30,008 bases of DNA, taken from a virus. Under the pieces are notes generated by a model. It made no database searches. It was given only the letters and a program-made list of their open reading frames with translations, and was not told where the DNA came from. Below, in pieces: positions 16,274 to 22,567 of this stretch. The DNA is taken from positions 1 through 30,008 of IMG/VR virus record IMGVR_UViG_3300037488_001058; one strand, 5' to 3'. The position numbers were made by a program, and so were the translations under genes. How positions within the stretch are numbered: position 1 is the stretch's first letter; each line of letters opens with the position of its first letter.

Positions 16274-16453
16274 CTAGGCATGCTCCAGCCCCCTTAGAAA
16301 CGTCTCTAAGAGGATAGAGACTGTAGCTGGCACTGGCCGACCACCTTGTTCATAATATCTTATCGACCTTTCGCACAGCCCTATCTTATCCGCAAGCTGG
16401 CCTTGCGTCAGGTTCAGCCTGTCGCGTATCGCTTTGAACTCTTCGTTTGTCAT
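16274..16453 (-). CDS. XRE-type helix-turn-helix regulator, 59 aa
   Basis: The whole protein is one HTH domain: FKAIRDRLNLTQGQLADKIG, then CERSIRYYEQGGRPVP and a final helix. This is the pattern of small Cro/CI-like repressors. There is no dimerisation or cleavage domain, so it is closer to Cro than to a full CI repressor. The start overlaps the preceding stop (ATGA) and GAAGGATG is a suitable ribosome site. It is a plausible ligand for the AACC-N5-GGTT or GTAACAGTGT boxes in this window, but nothing in the sequence proves the pairing. Confidence 0.8.
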   Translation of the reverse strand: MTNEEFKAIRDRLNLTQGQLADKIGLCERSIRYYEQGGRPVPATVSILLETFLRGLEHA

Positions 16454-16677
16454 GTCTCATCCTTCAATGCTGCTTCGGCATCTTCAATCAATTCTATCGG
16501 GGGCCAGCGCAGATAGGCCACATGGTCTGCGGTTATCACGCCAAGGGATTCCAGATATTCCATCAAGCGATAGGCCAAGGTTGCCTCTGCCCGTTCGGTG
16601 TATCGGTCAGGCAATGCGTCATCATCATCTAGCAGTTCGCTGATGCGGGCGATGTGTTGTTGTGCAGTCTCGCTCAT
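16450..16677 (-). CDS. Small hypothetical acidic protein, 75 aa
   Basis: I chose the ATG at 16677 (MSETAQQHIARISELL) because AGGAG lies 8 bases upstream and the start overlaps the previous stop. The protein is acidic (LLDDDDALPDRY) and mostly helical. No family is recognised. It is joined by ATGA-type overlaps to genes on both sides, in a chain of tiny leftward genes. Confidence 0.65.
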   Translation of the reverse strand: MSETAQQHIARISELLDDDDALPDRYTERAEATLAYRLMEYLESLGVITADHVAYLRWPPIELIEDAEAALKDET

Positions 16678-16805
16678 TTGCGTTGCTCCTGTTCTTTGCG
16701 CCTTTCGGCAAAGGTTTTCCCATCGAGACCGCGCAGGGGCCATGCGCTTTCGGATGATACGCGATACTTGCGCCCTAAGGGTGCGGCTTGCGGTGTCTTA
16801 ATCAT
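16674..16805 (-). CDS. Small hypothetical protein, 43 aa
   Basis: This frame fills the space exactly between two better supported genes. Its ATG overlaps the upstream stop as ATGA, and its TGA overlaps the downstream ATG. The product is basic, with a charged C-terminus (KTFAERRKEQEQRK). No family is recognised. The double overlap is the main evidence. Confidence 0.55.
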   Translation of the reverse strand: MIKTPQAAPLGRKYRVSSESAWPLRGLDGKTFAERRKEQEQRK

Positions 16806-17014
16806 GCGGCCTGTCCCTCTGCTTTAACGACTGCGGCCCATGCGGCATCTAATGCGCTTCTGAAACTGTCGGTTCTATACTCTGAGGGCATATCCTCGTC
16901 GGCTTCACACGCCAGCCATGTTAGCGCCTGCAATAGGTCAGGCGCGGCATCGTGCAGCAGTTTGGTATGGCGGTTGCGCTCTTGCGCGGCGGTTTGATAA
17001 TCAAAACTAGTCAT
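16802..17014 (-). CDS. Small hypothetical protein, 70 aa
   Basis: A largely helical protein (TKLLHDAAPDLLQALTWLAC, then an acidic turn and FRSALDAAWAAVVKAEG). Short proteins with this 'LLxAAPDLLxAL' pattern are common in phage early operons, and none has a firm function that I know. The start is the ATG at 17014, a few bases after the stop of the 78-aa gene. Confidence 0.65.
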   Translation of the reverse strand: MTSFDYQTAAQERNRHTKLLHDAAPDLLQALTWLACEADEDMPSEYRTDSFRSALDAAWAAVVKAEGQAA

Positions 17015-17017
17015 AGT

Positions 17018-17254
17018 TTATTGTCCCTTCAGCATTGATTTTAATTCGGCCTTAATTGCGCGGGCGGTATCGCCTTTCCATGATGTCGCGTTCGATAAGA
17101 AGTAACGCACAATGCTTGATGCATCGTCGTAATAGTACTTATCGCGGATAGTTTGTAAGCTATGCATAGCCTCTAGATATGGAACCGCGCCAAAGTTTGG
17201 CTTAGTCCAGTCGTTGCTGATATCGCGGGCTATAGTGTTTAGTGTACGGTGCAT
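17018..17254 (-). CDS. Small hypothetical protein, 78 aa
   Basis: I place the start at the ATG at 17254 (MHRTLNTIARDISNDW), which has GGGAAGAG just upstream; a longer frame begins 87 bases earlier without support and overlaps the next gene. The protein is helical with an aromatic segment (DKYYYDDASSIVRYFLSN) and a basic end. No family is recognised beyond a general likeness to small phage proteins. Confidence 0.65.
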   Translation of the reverse strand: MHRTLNTIARDISNDWTKPNFGAVPYLEAMHSLQTIRDKYYYDDASSIVRYFLSNATSWKGDTARAIKAELKSMLKGQ

Positions 17255-17324
17255 AATATCTCTTCCCTTTATTGGCACTAGCGCCAGCCTCGGCGCGGAT
17301 TGCTCCGCGCTCTGGTGGTGGTAG

Positions 17325-17501
17325 TTAACGCCCGTGCTCAAGCCCTATGTGATAGCCGCATTTTTTAACGTCTATGCCGCGATACAACATGCCGCGCTTG
17401 ATAAAGTCAAAGCGCCACTTGGCTTGCCCTTGCCTAAGCTTAGGCCAAGCTATCTTTTGACCGTTGGCTAATATGGCCCATGCCGTCCAATTCTTTTCCA
17501 T
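17325..17501 (-). CDS. Small hypothetical basic protein, 58 aa
   Basis: The start overlaps the TAA of the 90-aa gene (TAATG). The product has four tryptophans (ENW/TAWAIL/AWPKLR/AKWRFD) and ends CGYHIGLEHGR. No family is recognised. It fills what would otherwise be an unexplained 246-base gap. Confidence 0.55.
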   Translation of the reverse strand: MEKNWTAWAILANGQKIAWPKLRQGQAKWRFDFIKRGMLYRGIDVKKCGYHIGLEHGR

Positions 17502-17773
17502 TAGTAAAGGTATCCCGTATTAAAAGTTTCATTACTTCCCCAAGGTTCCGCGCACAAAACGCGAGCGAAACAATTCACGACGGAATAGCCGGGGACAAGA
17601 TAAAGCTTCCCGTCGCAATCAAGCGCCGTCCAGATATATCTTGCGTTAGTGTCCGGCGGTATATCTTGCCAGTCGCGCAACATCTCTCCACTAGCCGTTT
17701 CGATAGGTTTATAACGGCGCTCAAAAACACTATAGGTTCCGGCGCGGACTCTCTGATTGATACGTTTTGTCAT
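17501..17773 (-). CDS. Hypothetical protein, 90 aa
   Basis: This starts at the ATG at 17773 with GGGAG upstream, one base from the stop of the larger CPxxC-family gene. The product is mixed beta with a SVFERRYKPI segment and ends in a hydrophobic aromatic tail. It contains two isolated cysteines. No family is recognised. Confidence 0.6.
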   Translation of the reverse strand: MTKRINQRVRAGTYSVFERRYKPIETASGEMLRDWQDIPPDTNARYIWTALDCDGKLYLVPGYSVVNCFARVLCAEPWGSNETFNTGYLY

Positions 17774-17774
17774 T

Positions 17775-18473
17775 TTAATTTACTCCCATTGCAACGGCAC
17801 TGGCCTTGCGCTTGCTTGTCCCATGCGCAGGGAATCCGATTATAGATAGGCGGTCAATCTTGGCGCATAAGCCGCATGTTGTGCAATTGACGTTGTCAGA
17901 TAGTACCGCCGGACATATTGCTACCTTGCGGCCACTAGGCGTTACTGTTGCCGTCAATTGCTCGCTAGGCAACACAACAACAACCGGGCCTATCTCTAAA
18001 TCCGCCAGCGTATCGGCCTCTGCTAAGTTATCCGCCGATAGGTTAACGGCAAAGCCCTTAGAATTGGCATAAGCGACACTATGCGCGTTGGCCTCATGTT
18101 GTGCGTCAAGATTAACAGACACCGGCTTGTGCGTATAAGTGAAGCCGCGCTTGCCTCTGTTAGCGGCTATCAATTGGTGCAATGCCGTTGCGTCTATTGC
18201 ATCGCCAGTCCCTGGCAAGTCACCCGCTTGATTGTGCCGCCACAATATGCCCTTAGGTAGCTTGGCAATCTCTGCCATTGCGCTGTCCCATGCAATGCCA
18301 GCCTTGCGTTCGGTTACCTTGCGCCATAGCAAAGCAAGCGGCCCGCTATCGGCAAAGCAACCGTTGTGTTTAAGCGGGCAAGATTCCGCGCAAGATTCCT
18401 CTGACGTTGTTGTGACTGGCATAGGGCCAGTCTTTGAATTGCGGCTAGTGCGCGTGAATTGTATCTGGTGCAT
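17775..18473 (-). CDS. Conserved phage protein with CPxxC-type cysteine clusters (DUF7227-like), 232 aa
   Basis: The N-terminus has the pattern C-x3-CPLK-x3-GC followed by FADSGPLALLWRKV, and the C-terminus has CPA and CTTCGLC before IIGFPAHG. In between are LPKGILWRHNQAGDLPGTGD and GFTYTHKP. I recall this arrangement in a widespread uncharacterised phage family, DUF7227; the label should be checked. Six or more conserved-looking cysteines suggest a metal or iron-sulfur site. A TTG 18 bases upstream opens the frame, but the ATG at 18473 has AAAGGGAAAGAG before it, so I use that. The function is unknown. Confidence 0.75.
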   Translation of the reverse strand: MHQIQFTRTSRNSKTGPMPVTTTSEESCAESCPLKHNGCFADSGPLALLWRKVTERKAGIAWDSAMAEIAKLPKGILWRHNQAGDLPGTGDAIDATALHQLIAANRGKRGFTYTHKPVSVNLDAQHEANAHSVAYANSKGFAVNLSADNLAEADTLADLEIGPVVVVLPSEQLTATVTPSGRKVAICPAVLSDNVNCTTCGLCAKIDRLSIIGFPAHGTSKRKASAVAMGVN

Positions 18474-18495
18474 TGTCTCTTTCCCTTTCAATCAA

Positions 18496-18669
18496 TCAAA
18501 GTGCATTAAGGCGAGCTTGTGCCGCCTCTTCTCTTTCCGCCCAAGTCTTAAGACGAAGCAATTTGGCTATCAATCTATCGCGCTCATAATGGGCGGTAGT
18601 GTCGGCATATGATTCGCCGGACAATATGCCAGCAAGATAGACCGCTTCTGTTTGTGTTAGATATTCCAT
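18496..18669 (-). CDS. Small hypothetical protein, 57 aa
   Basis: I chose the ATG at 18669 (MEYLTQTEAVYLAGILSG) because GAGGGGAAG precedes it. The product is helical and charged (YERDRLIAKLLRLKTWAERE). No family is recognised. It lies between a membrane microprotein and the CPxxC-family gene in the same leftward operon. Confidence 0.65.
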   Translation of the reverse strand: MEYLTQTEAVYLAGILSGESYADTTAHYERDRLIAKLLRLKTWAEREEAAQARLNAL

Positions 18670-18670
18670 G

Positions 18671-18784
18671 TTACTTCCCCTCTTTATCGTTACGGTTGAA
18701 CAATGTTGCACCGGCTAGCATGCCTAATATCCATAAAAGAACAAACATGTTGAACGGTATATAATGCGATAAATCAAAAGCCAT
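18671..18784 (-). CDS. Single-pass membrane microprotein, 37 aa
   Basis: A short polar N-terminus (MAFDLSHYIPFN) leads to one hydrophobic segment of about 17 residues (MFVLLWILGMLAGATLF) and a charged C-terminus (NRNDKEGK), so it should span the inner membrane once. AAAGGGA lies ahead of the ATG at 18784. It is the first gene of the leftward block. Phages use such microproteins for membrane modification, superinfection control or lysis; which applies here cannot be told from the sequence. Confidence 0.6.
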   Translation of the reverse strand: MAFDLSHYIPFNMFVLLWILGMLAGATLFNRNDKEGK

Positions 18785-18864
18785 TTGGCCAGTCCCTTTC
18801 GTTGTTACCGTTTCGCCAATAGGCATAGCGTGCCGGTTAGTAAAGAGACTATGTGAAGAGATGC

Positions 18865-18900
18865 AACCGATATGGTTCTAATAATACAACCGTTATGGTT
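18865..18900 (-). promoter_or_regulatory. Twin AACC-N5-GGTT operator-like boxes (right copy)
   Basis: AACCGATATGGTT (18865-18877) and AACCGTTATGGTT (18888-18900) are 23 bp apart. Read on the minus strand, this element and its flanks align with 15310-15348 over 39 positions with 7 mismatches by my count, including the shared linker TATTAGAACCA. The two copies are therefore in inverted orientation around the leftward block. Confidence 0.65.
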
Positions 18901-19120
18901 CCTTTATCTAATCACATTATAATGTGCGAGCCTTGCCCCTATATATAATAATGCCGGAACAACATGCCGCTTTATAGTGGTGGATAGATACCGCCGCGCT
19001 TCGCTTTTCGCGTGCCTCTGAAGCCATTTGTCCGCTTACTAATACACTGTTACAGTCTGTAAACCGCAGCATTGCATGCCTTTTCACCTATAGGGGGGCG
19101 TATGGCACTTTAATTAGACC

Positions 19121-19147
19121 CCCCCCGCCCCTGCCTTGCGCGGGGGG
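19121..19147. other. G/C-tract hairpin
   Basis: An 8-bp all-GC stem (CCCCCCGC 19121-19128, GCGGGGGG 19140-19147) with an 11-base loop. No T tract follows, so it is not a standard terminator. A GGGGGG run at 19093-19098 could pair with the same C run instead. A C-rich run at 19182-19200 (three G tracts on the minus strand) lies next to it. Confidence 0.55.
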
Positions 19148-19305
19148 CGTGTGCGTAGTACTAAACAGACATCGAAGTGTGGCCCCACCCCCCGTACCCC
19201 TTGTATTTAACATAATCCCTTCCAAAAAATTCCTAACTTTTTTGCTTGCTAAGTTGTAACATTAGAGTGTAACAGTGATTCACCATCAAAAACGGGAGAA
19301 ATACG

Positions 19306-19986
19306 TTGGCTGTTTATGGATACACTCGCGTCTCAACTGAAGACCAGATTGAGAACACATCGCTCGATGACCAAGCCCGCCAAATCCAAGGCATCGTGCT
19401 TACGCATAACTTGGAACTGGACCATATCTACGAAGAGCGCGGCGTCTCTGGCGGTGTTCCGCTGCTACGCCGAGAAGAAGGCTGCAAGCTGGCGTTCCTT
19501 CGCCCAGGCGATACGGTTATCGTATCGAAGCTAGACCGTATGTTCAGGGACGCACGGGACGCACTAAACGTGATTGCCGACTGGGAGACCGCGAACATCA
19601 ATCTCATCATCAATGGCTATGGCAATGTCATGGACAAGGCCAACCCGAACGGACGGTTCATGCTAGAGATCATGGCCGTCTTTTCAGGGGGAGAGCGCCG
19701 CCGTATCAGAGAACGTGTCACCGCCGGTAAGAGAGCGAAGAGTTCGCAGGGCGGATATGTCGGTGGCAAAGTGCCATTTGGCTTTAAGAAGACAGGCGTA
19801 GGCCGCAAGGCCAAGCTGCACCCAGAACCAAACGCGCAGGACGCACTAATAACGATGAAAGCCGCTCGCGTTAAAGGCCATAGCTACCGCGATATTGCTA
19901 TTATCGTAGCAAAGCGTCATGGTATCACGGTTAGTCATCAGACAATCGCACGGGTAATCAGGGGAGATAAAAATGCAGAAGTCTGA
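19306..19986 (+). CDS. Serine site-specific recombinase (resolvase/invertase type), 226 aa
   Basis: The catalytic serine is S10 in YTRVST, followed by DQARQI and the active-site arginine region SKLDRMFRDARDAL. A long helix (FMLEIMAVFSGGERRRIRER) and a C-terminal HTH (SYRDIAIIVAKRHGITVSHQ) complete the fold. These enzymes cut both strands at paired sites and invert, delete or integrate DNA. There is no large C-terminal domain, so it is not a large serine integrase. The start is TTG at 19306, justified by GGGAG at normal spacing and because the catalytic strand begins at residue 3. The end overlaps the large terminase gene by 14 bases. Confidence 0.9.
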   Translation: MAVYGYTRVSTEDQIENTSLDDQARQIQGIVLTHNLELDHIYEERGVSGGVPLLRREEGCKLAFLRPGDTVIVSKLDRMFRDARDALNVIADWETANINLIINGYGNVMDKANPNGRFMLEIMAVFSGGERRRIRERVTAGKRAKSSQGGYVGGKVPFGFKKTGVGRKAKLHPEPNAQDALITMKAARVKGHSYRDIAIIVAKRHGITVSHQTIARVIRGDKNAEV

Positions 19987-21382
19987 GCCAAACTTCTTTC
20001 TGGAGTTTTTGAAGAAGTACCGCGATGATCCCGTTGGGTTCGTGCGGGACATTCTGCGAACCAAACCGGATCCCTGGCAAATCGAGTTCTTAAAAGCGAT
20101 TAGTTCTGGGAACCGTCGTATCTCTGTGAGGTCAGGCCACGGTGTAGGTAAGTCTACAGCCGCAAGCTGGGCCATGCTGCATTACTTCCTGACGCGGTAT
20201 CCCGTGAAGGTTGTCGTCACTGCGCCGACATCTGCACAGTTGTTCGATGCGATGTTCGCGGAACTGAAGCGATGGGTGAATGAACTACCTGAAGTGCTGA
20301 AGGTTCTGATCGAGGTCAAGGCCGACCGTATCGAACTGAAGGCCGCGTCGAGTGAAGCCTTTATCTCCGCCAGAACGAGCCGCGCAGAAACGCCGGAAGC
20401 GTTGCAGGGTATCCACGCCGACAACGTGCTTCTCGTCGCCGACGAAGCGTCGGGTATTCCAGAGAGTGTGTACGAAGCTGCGTCCGGTTCTATGTCGGGC
20501 CACAATGCGACAACGCTTCTTCTGGGCAACCCTACCCGAAACAGCGGGTTGTTTTACGATACGCACAACCGATTGAAGGGCGAATGGAAAACCTTCCACG
20601 TTAGTTGCCTTGATAGTCCGCGTGTGTCCGATGCGTTTGTTCGGGAGATGCAGCTACGGTACGGTGAGGATAGCCCCGCCTATCATGTGCGTGTCCTTGG
20701 TAACTTCCCGCCGCGTGAAGAAGATACGGTTATTCCTGTCGATTTGATTGAGGGAGCCATGAACCGCGAGATCAAGATCGCCAAGCAAACGCGAAGTGTG
20801 TGGGGCTTGGACGTTGCGCGTATGGGTTCCGACGCAAGCGCCCTCGCCAAGCGGAGAGGCCCAGTTGTCGAAGAGATACAGACTTGGAAAGGTCTGGACC
20901 TTATGCAACTAACCGGCGCGGTCGTGGCGGAGTTTGAGGCGTTGCCGCCATCGGAGCAGCCAGTAGAGATATTGGTCGATAGTATTGGGCTGGGAGCAGG
21001 TGTGCTTGACCGTCTGCGCGAACTGGGCCTACCAGCGCGTGGGATCAACGTGGCGGAAAGCCCCGCGATGAAAGGGACTTACGCCAACCTACGCGCCGAA
21101 TTGTGGTTCAAGTGCAAAGGATGGCTGGCGAACCGTGACGTTAAGATACCAAAGGATGAACAGTTGTTTGCCGAGTTGGCGTCACCGCGCTATACCTTTA
21201 CCTCTTCTGGCAAGATGCAAGTAGAGAGTAAGGAAAGCATGAAGAAGCGTGGCCTTCCATCGCCAGATAAGGCGGATGCGCTGTGTCTATGCTTGGCCAC
21301 CGATATATCTACTATTATGCACGGCTATTCAATGGCCAACAAGAGTGGAGCTTTGCGTAGAAATATACGGGGCATTGTTTGA
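19973..21382 (+). CDS. Terminase large subunit, 469 aa
   Basis: The packaging ATPase has Walker A SGHGVGKS (54-61) and Walker B LLVADEAS (153-160) with D157/E158. The C-terminal RNase H-type nuclease has D280 (GLDVARMGSD), D336 (LVDSIGLGAG) and D432/D435 (SPDKADAL). This is the Sf6 gp2-like group, matching the Sf6-like small subunit at 15652. It pumps DNA into the prohead and cuts it. AGGGGAG precedes the ATG, inside the recombinase gene. A consensus-like promoter begins at its stop codon. Confidence 0.95.
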   Translation: MQKSEPNFFLEFLKKYRDDPVGFVRDILRTKPDPWQIEFLKAISSGNRRISVRSGHGVGKSTAASWAMLHYFLTRYPVKVVVTAPTSAQLFDAMFAELKRWVNELPEVLKVLIEVKADRIELKAASSEAFISARTSRAETPEALQGIHADNVLLVADEASGIPESVYEAASGSMSGHNATTLLLGNPTRNSGLFYDTHNRLKGEWKTFHVSCLDSPRVSDAFVREMQLRYGEDSPAYHVRVLGNFPPREEDTVIPVDLIEGAMNREIKIAKQTRSVWGLDVARMGSDASALAKRRGPVVEEIQTWKGLDLMQLTGAVVAEFEALPPSEQPVEILVDSIGLGAGVLDRLRELGLPARGINVAESPAMKGTYANLRAELWFKCKGWLANRDVKIPKDEQLFAELASPRYTFTSSGKMQVESKESMKKRGLPSPDKADALCLCLATDISTIMHGYSMANKSGALRRNIRGIV

Positions 21383-21406
21383 CATAGAATAAAGATGTGA
21401 TATATT
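21379..21406 (+). promoter_or_regulatory. Sigma-70-like promoter overlapping the terminase stop
   Basis: A perfect TTGACA (21379-21384) overlaps the terminase TGA, and TATATT (21401-21406) lies 16 bases on. The transcript would begin near 21413, the first base of the hairpin below, and read endonuclease VII, portal, scaffold and capsid genes. Confidence 0.7.
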
Positions 21407-21412
21407 TGTTTT

Positions 21413-21451
21413 GCTCGGTAGGTTTTTCTCTCTCTCCCTCTCCTACCGGGC
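21413..21451 (+). other. Stem-loop at the predicted 5' end of the head-gene transcript
   Basis: A 10-bp stem (GCTCGGTAGG 21413-21422, CCTACCGGGC 21442-21451, one G-U pair) with a pyrimidine-rich 19-base loop. No T tract follows the stem, so termination is unlikely. A hairpin at the very 5' end usually stabilises mRNA. The rest of 21452-21595 has no gene that I can support. Confidence 0.6.
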
Positions 21452-21595
21452 ATCATAGGCAGCTATGGGTGTGCGCGGTTTAGCCGGTAATAGCGACAGA
21501 ACGACAGGATGCTGCCCCGTTTGTTCGTCCCGCCGCCACCCTCTTTTTGCTTTTCTGTTAATGTTATGCTATAGTTATCCGCAGGGAGCGTACCT

Positions 21596-22021
21596 GTGGA
21601 TACTAAAACTTGTCCAACATGCGGCGAAGAGAAGCCAACTGAGAACTTCTACCGCGACAAACGCCAATGTAAATCGTGCTTACGCGACCACCAACGCCGC
21701 TACAGAGCGGAACGCCCAGACTATCACCACGGTCGAAACCTTAAACAGCGATACGGTATTACTGTCGATGAGTATGAAACCATCATTGCTAATCAGAATT
21801 CTACTTGCCCCATTTGTGAGGTAGAAATACCTGATACAATAGGGTATAAGGGAAAACGACCAAGTGTCGTTGATCATAACCATGAGACTGGTGAGGTTCG
21901 CGGTATACTTTGTTCAATGTGTAATTTGGTTCTAGGGTACGCACGAGAAAATACGCATACTCTTTACAAGGCTATTGTATACTTGAGTGAGCGTGGCGCG
22001 TATATGCCGAAAGGTAAATGA
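21596..22021 (+). CDS. Recombination endonuclease VII-like nuclease, 141 aa
   Basis: Two pairs of CxxC (C6/C9 and C25/C28) form an N-terminal zinc finger. Then comes the His-Me finger core of the T4 endonuclease VII family: C71/C74, VVDHNHETGEVRGILC with D93, H94 and H96, C106/C109 and N110. The family cuts branched DNA, and free-standing copies are often mobile. The start is GTG at 21596, supported by AGGGAG 8 bases upstream. It is placed between the terminase and portal genes, a common spot for intruding endonucleases. Confidence 0.85.
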   Translation: MDTKTCPTCGEEKPTENFYRDKRQCKSCLRDHQRRYRAERPDYHHGRNLKQRYGITVDEYETIIANQNSTCPICEVEIPDTIGYKGKRPSVVDHNHETGEVRGILCSMCNLVLGYARENTHTLYKAIVYLSERGAYMPKGK

Positions 22022-22022
22022 T

Positions 22023-22205
22023 ATGAAAAAGATGGACGCAGCCAAGAAGATTGGCAAAGTAATGGGCGAATATAAAAAGGGTACGTTGCACGCTGGTGTA
22101 AACCCTAAAGGCCCAGCAAAGGCTCCCTTGGCTAAATCGCGCAAACAAGCTATTGCTATCGCCATGTCTGAAGCGGGCATGAGCAAGAAGATGAAAAAGA
22201 AATAA
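22023..22205 (+). CDS. DUF6496-like small basic protein, 60 aa
   Basis: The product is Lys-rich (KKMDAAKKIGKVMGEYKKGT) with the segment AKSRKQAIAIAMSEAGMSKK, which I recall as the core of DUF6496, a short family found in phages and bacteria with no known function. I use the ATG at 22023, with AAAGG ahead of it; the frame stays open 36 bases upstream within the nuclease gene. Its stop overlaps the next ATG by one base. Confidence 0.7.
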   Translation: MKKMDAAKKIGKVMGEYKKGTLHAGVNPKGPAKAPLAKSRKQAIAIAMSEAGMSKKMKKK

Positions 22206-22567
22206 TGCCCGGTATTCTTGATATGATTGGCACTCAAGCATCGCCCGCAACAGCGGAGTTGTTTGTAGTTGGCAAGCCAAAGGGTTTGCTTGAGTCCGGT
22301 AATATAAACATACTTGACCGCCCAAAGGTTAAACTTCCTGACGGTAGCGTGGCAACTGTTCACTCAATGTCATTTGAGGACAATAACGGGAATGAGGTTC
22401 TTGTTCCAATGATTAGCCCTGATGGTAAAATGTTGTCACAGGCCGAAGCCAAACAGCTTTACAAAGATACAGGGCAGCATCTTGGAAAGTTTAAAAATCC
22501 AGATTTGGCAACTGATTATGCTATGAAGCTACATGATCAGCAAGCCAAGTATTACGGGATTAAATAA
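22205..22567 (+). CDS. Conserved phage protein of unknown function, 120 aa
   Basis: Residues about 27-120 follow a pattern I recall from many phage virion-associated proteins: GLLESGNINILDRPKVKLPDG, then SMSFED, LVPMISPDGK, GQHLGKF and a closing AMKLHDQQAKYYG. Such a segment is also seen as a C-terminal domain in larger structural proteins. No activity is known to me. Stops and starts overlap by one base on both sides. Confidence 0.65.
   Translation: MPGILDMIGTQASPATAELFVVGKPKGLLESGNINILDRPKVKLPDGSVATVHSMSFEDNNGNEVLVPMISPDGKMLSQAEAKQLYKDTGQHLGKFKNPDLATDYAMKLHDQQAKYYGIK

Larger units (their letters stand above)
18785..19305. promoter_or_regulatory. 521-bp intergenic control region between leftward block and serine recombinase
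   Basis: No open frame here looks real. The region holds the right copy of the twin AACC-N5-GGTT boxes (18865-18900), a perfect 14-bp palindrome CACATTATAATGTG (18913-18926) with a TATAAT on each strand, another TATAAT at 18944-18949, two GTAACAGTG half-sites (19044-19053 minus, 19269-19277 plus), and a G/C-tract hairpin at 19121-19147. Leftward transcription of the small-gene block and rightward transcription of the recombinase and terminase must both start here. I cannot fix -35 boxes with confidence. Confidence 0.7.

Noticed and set aside
19306-19986. Large serine integrase and att site for lysogeny
   Set aside because: At 226 aa it lacks the large C-terminal domain of such integrases, and no attachment-site duplication can be seen inside one window.
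21465-21824. 119-aa frame and a possible tRNA between terminase and endonuclease VII
   Set aside because: The frame overlaps the endonuclease VII gene, which has catalytic motifs. No cloverleaf or anticodon arm can be drawn in 21452-21595.
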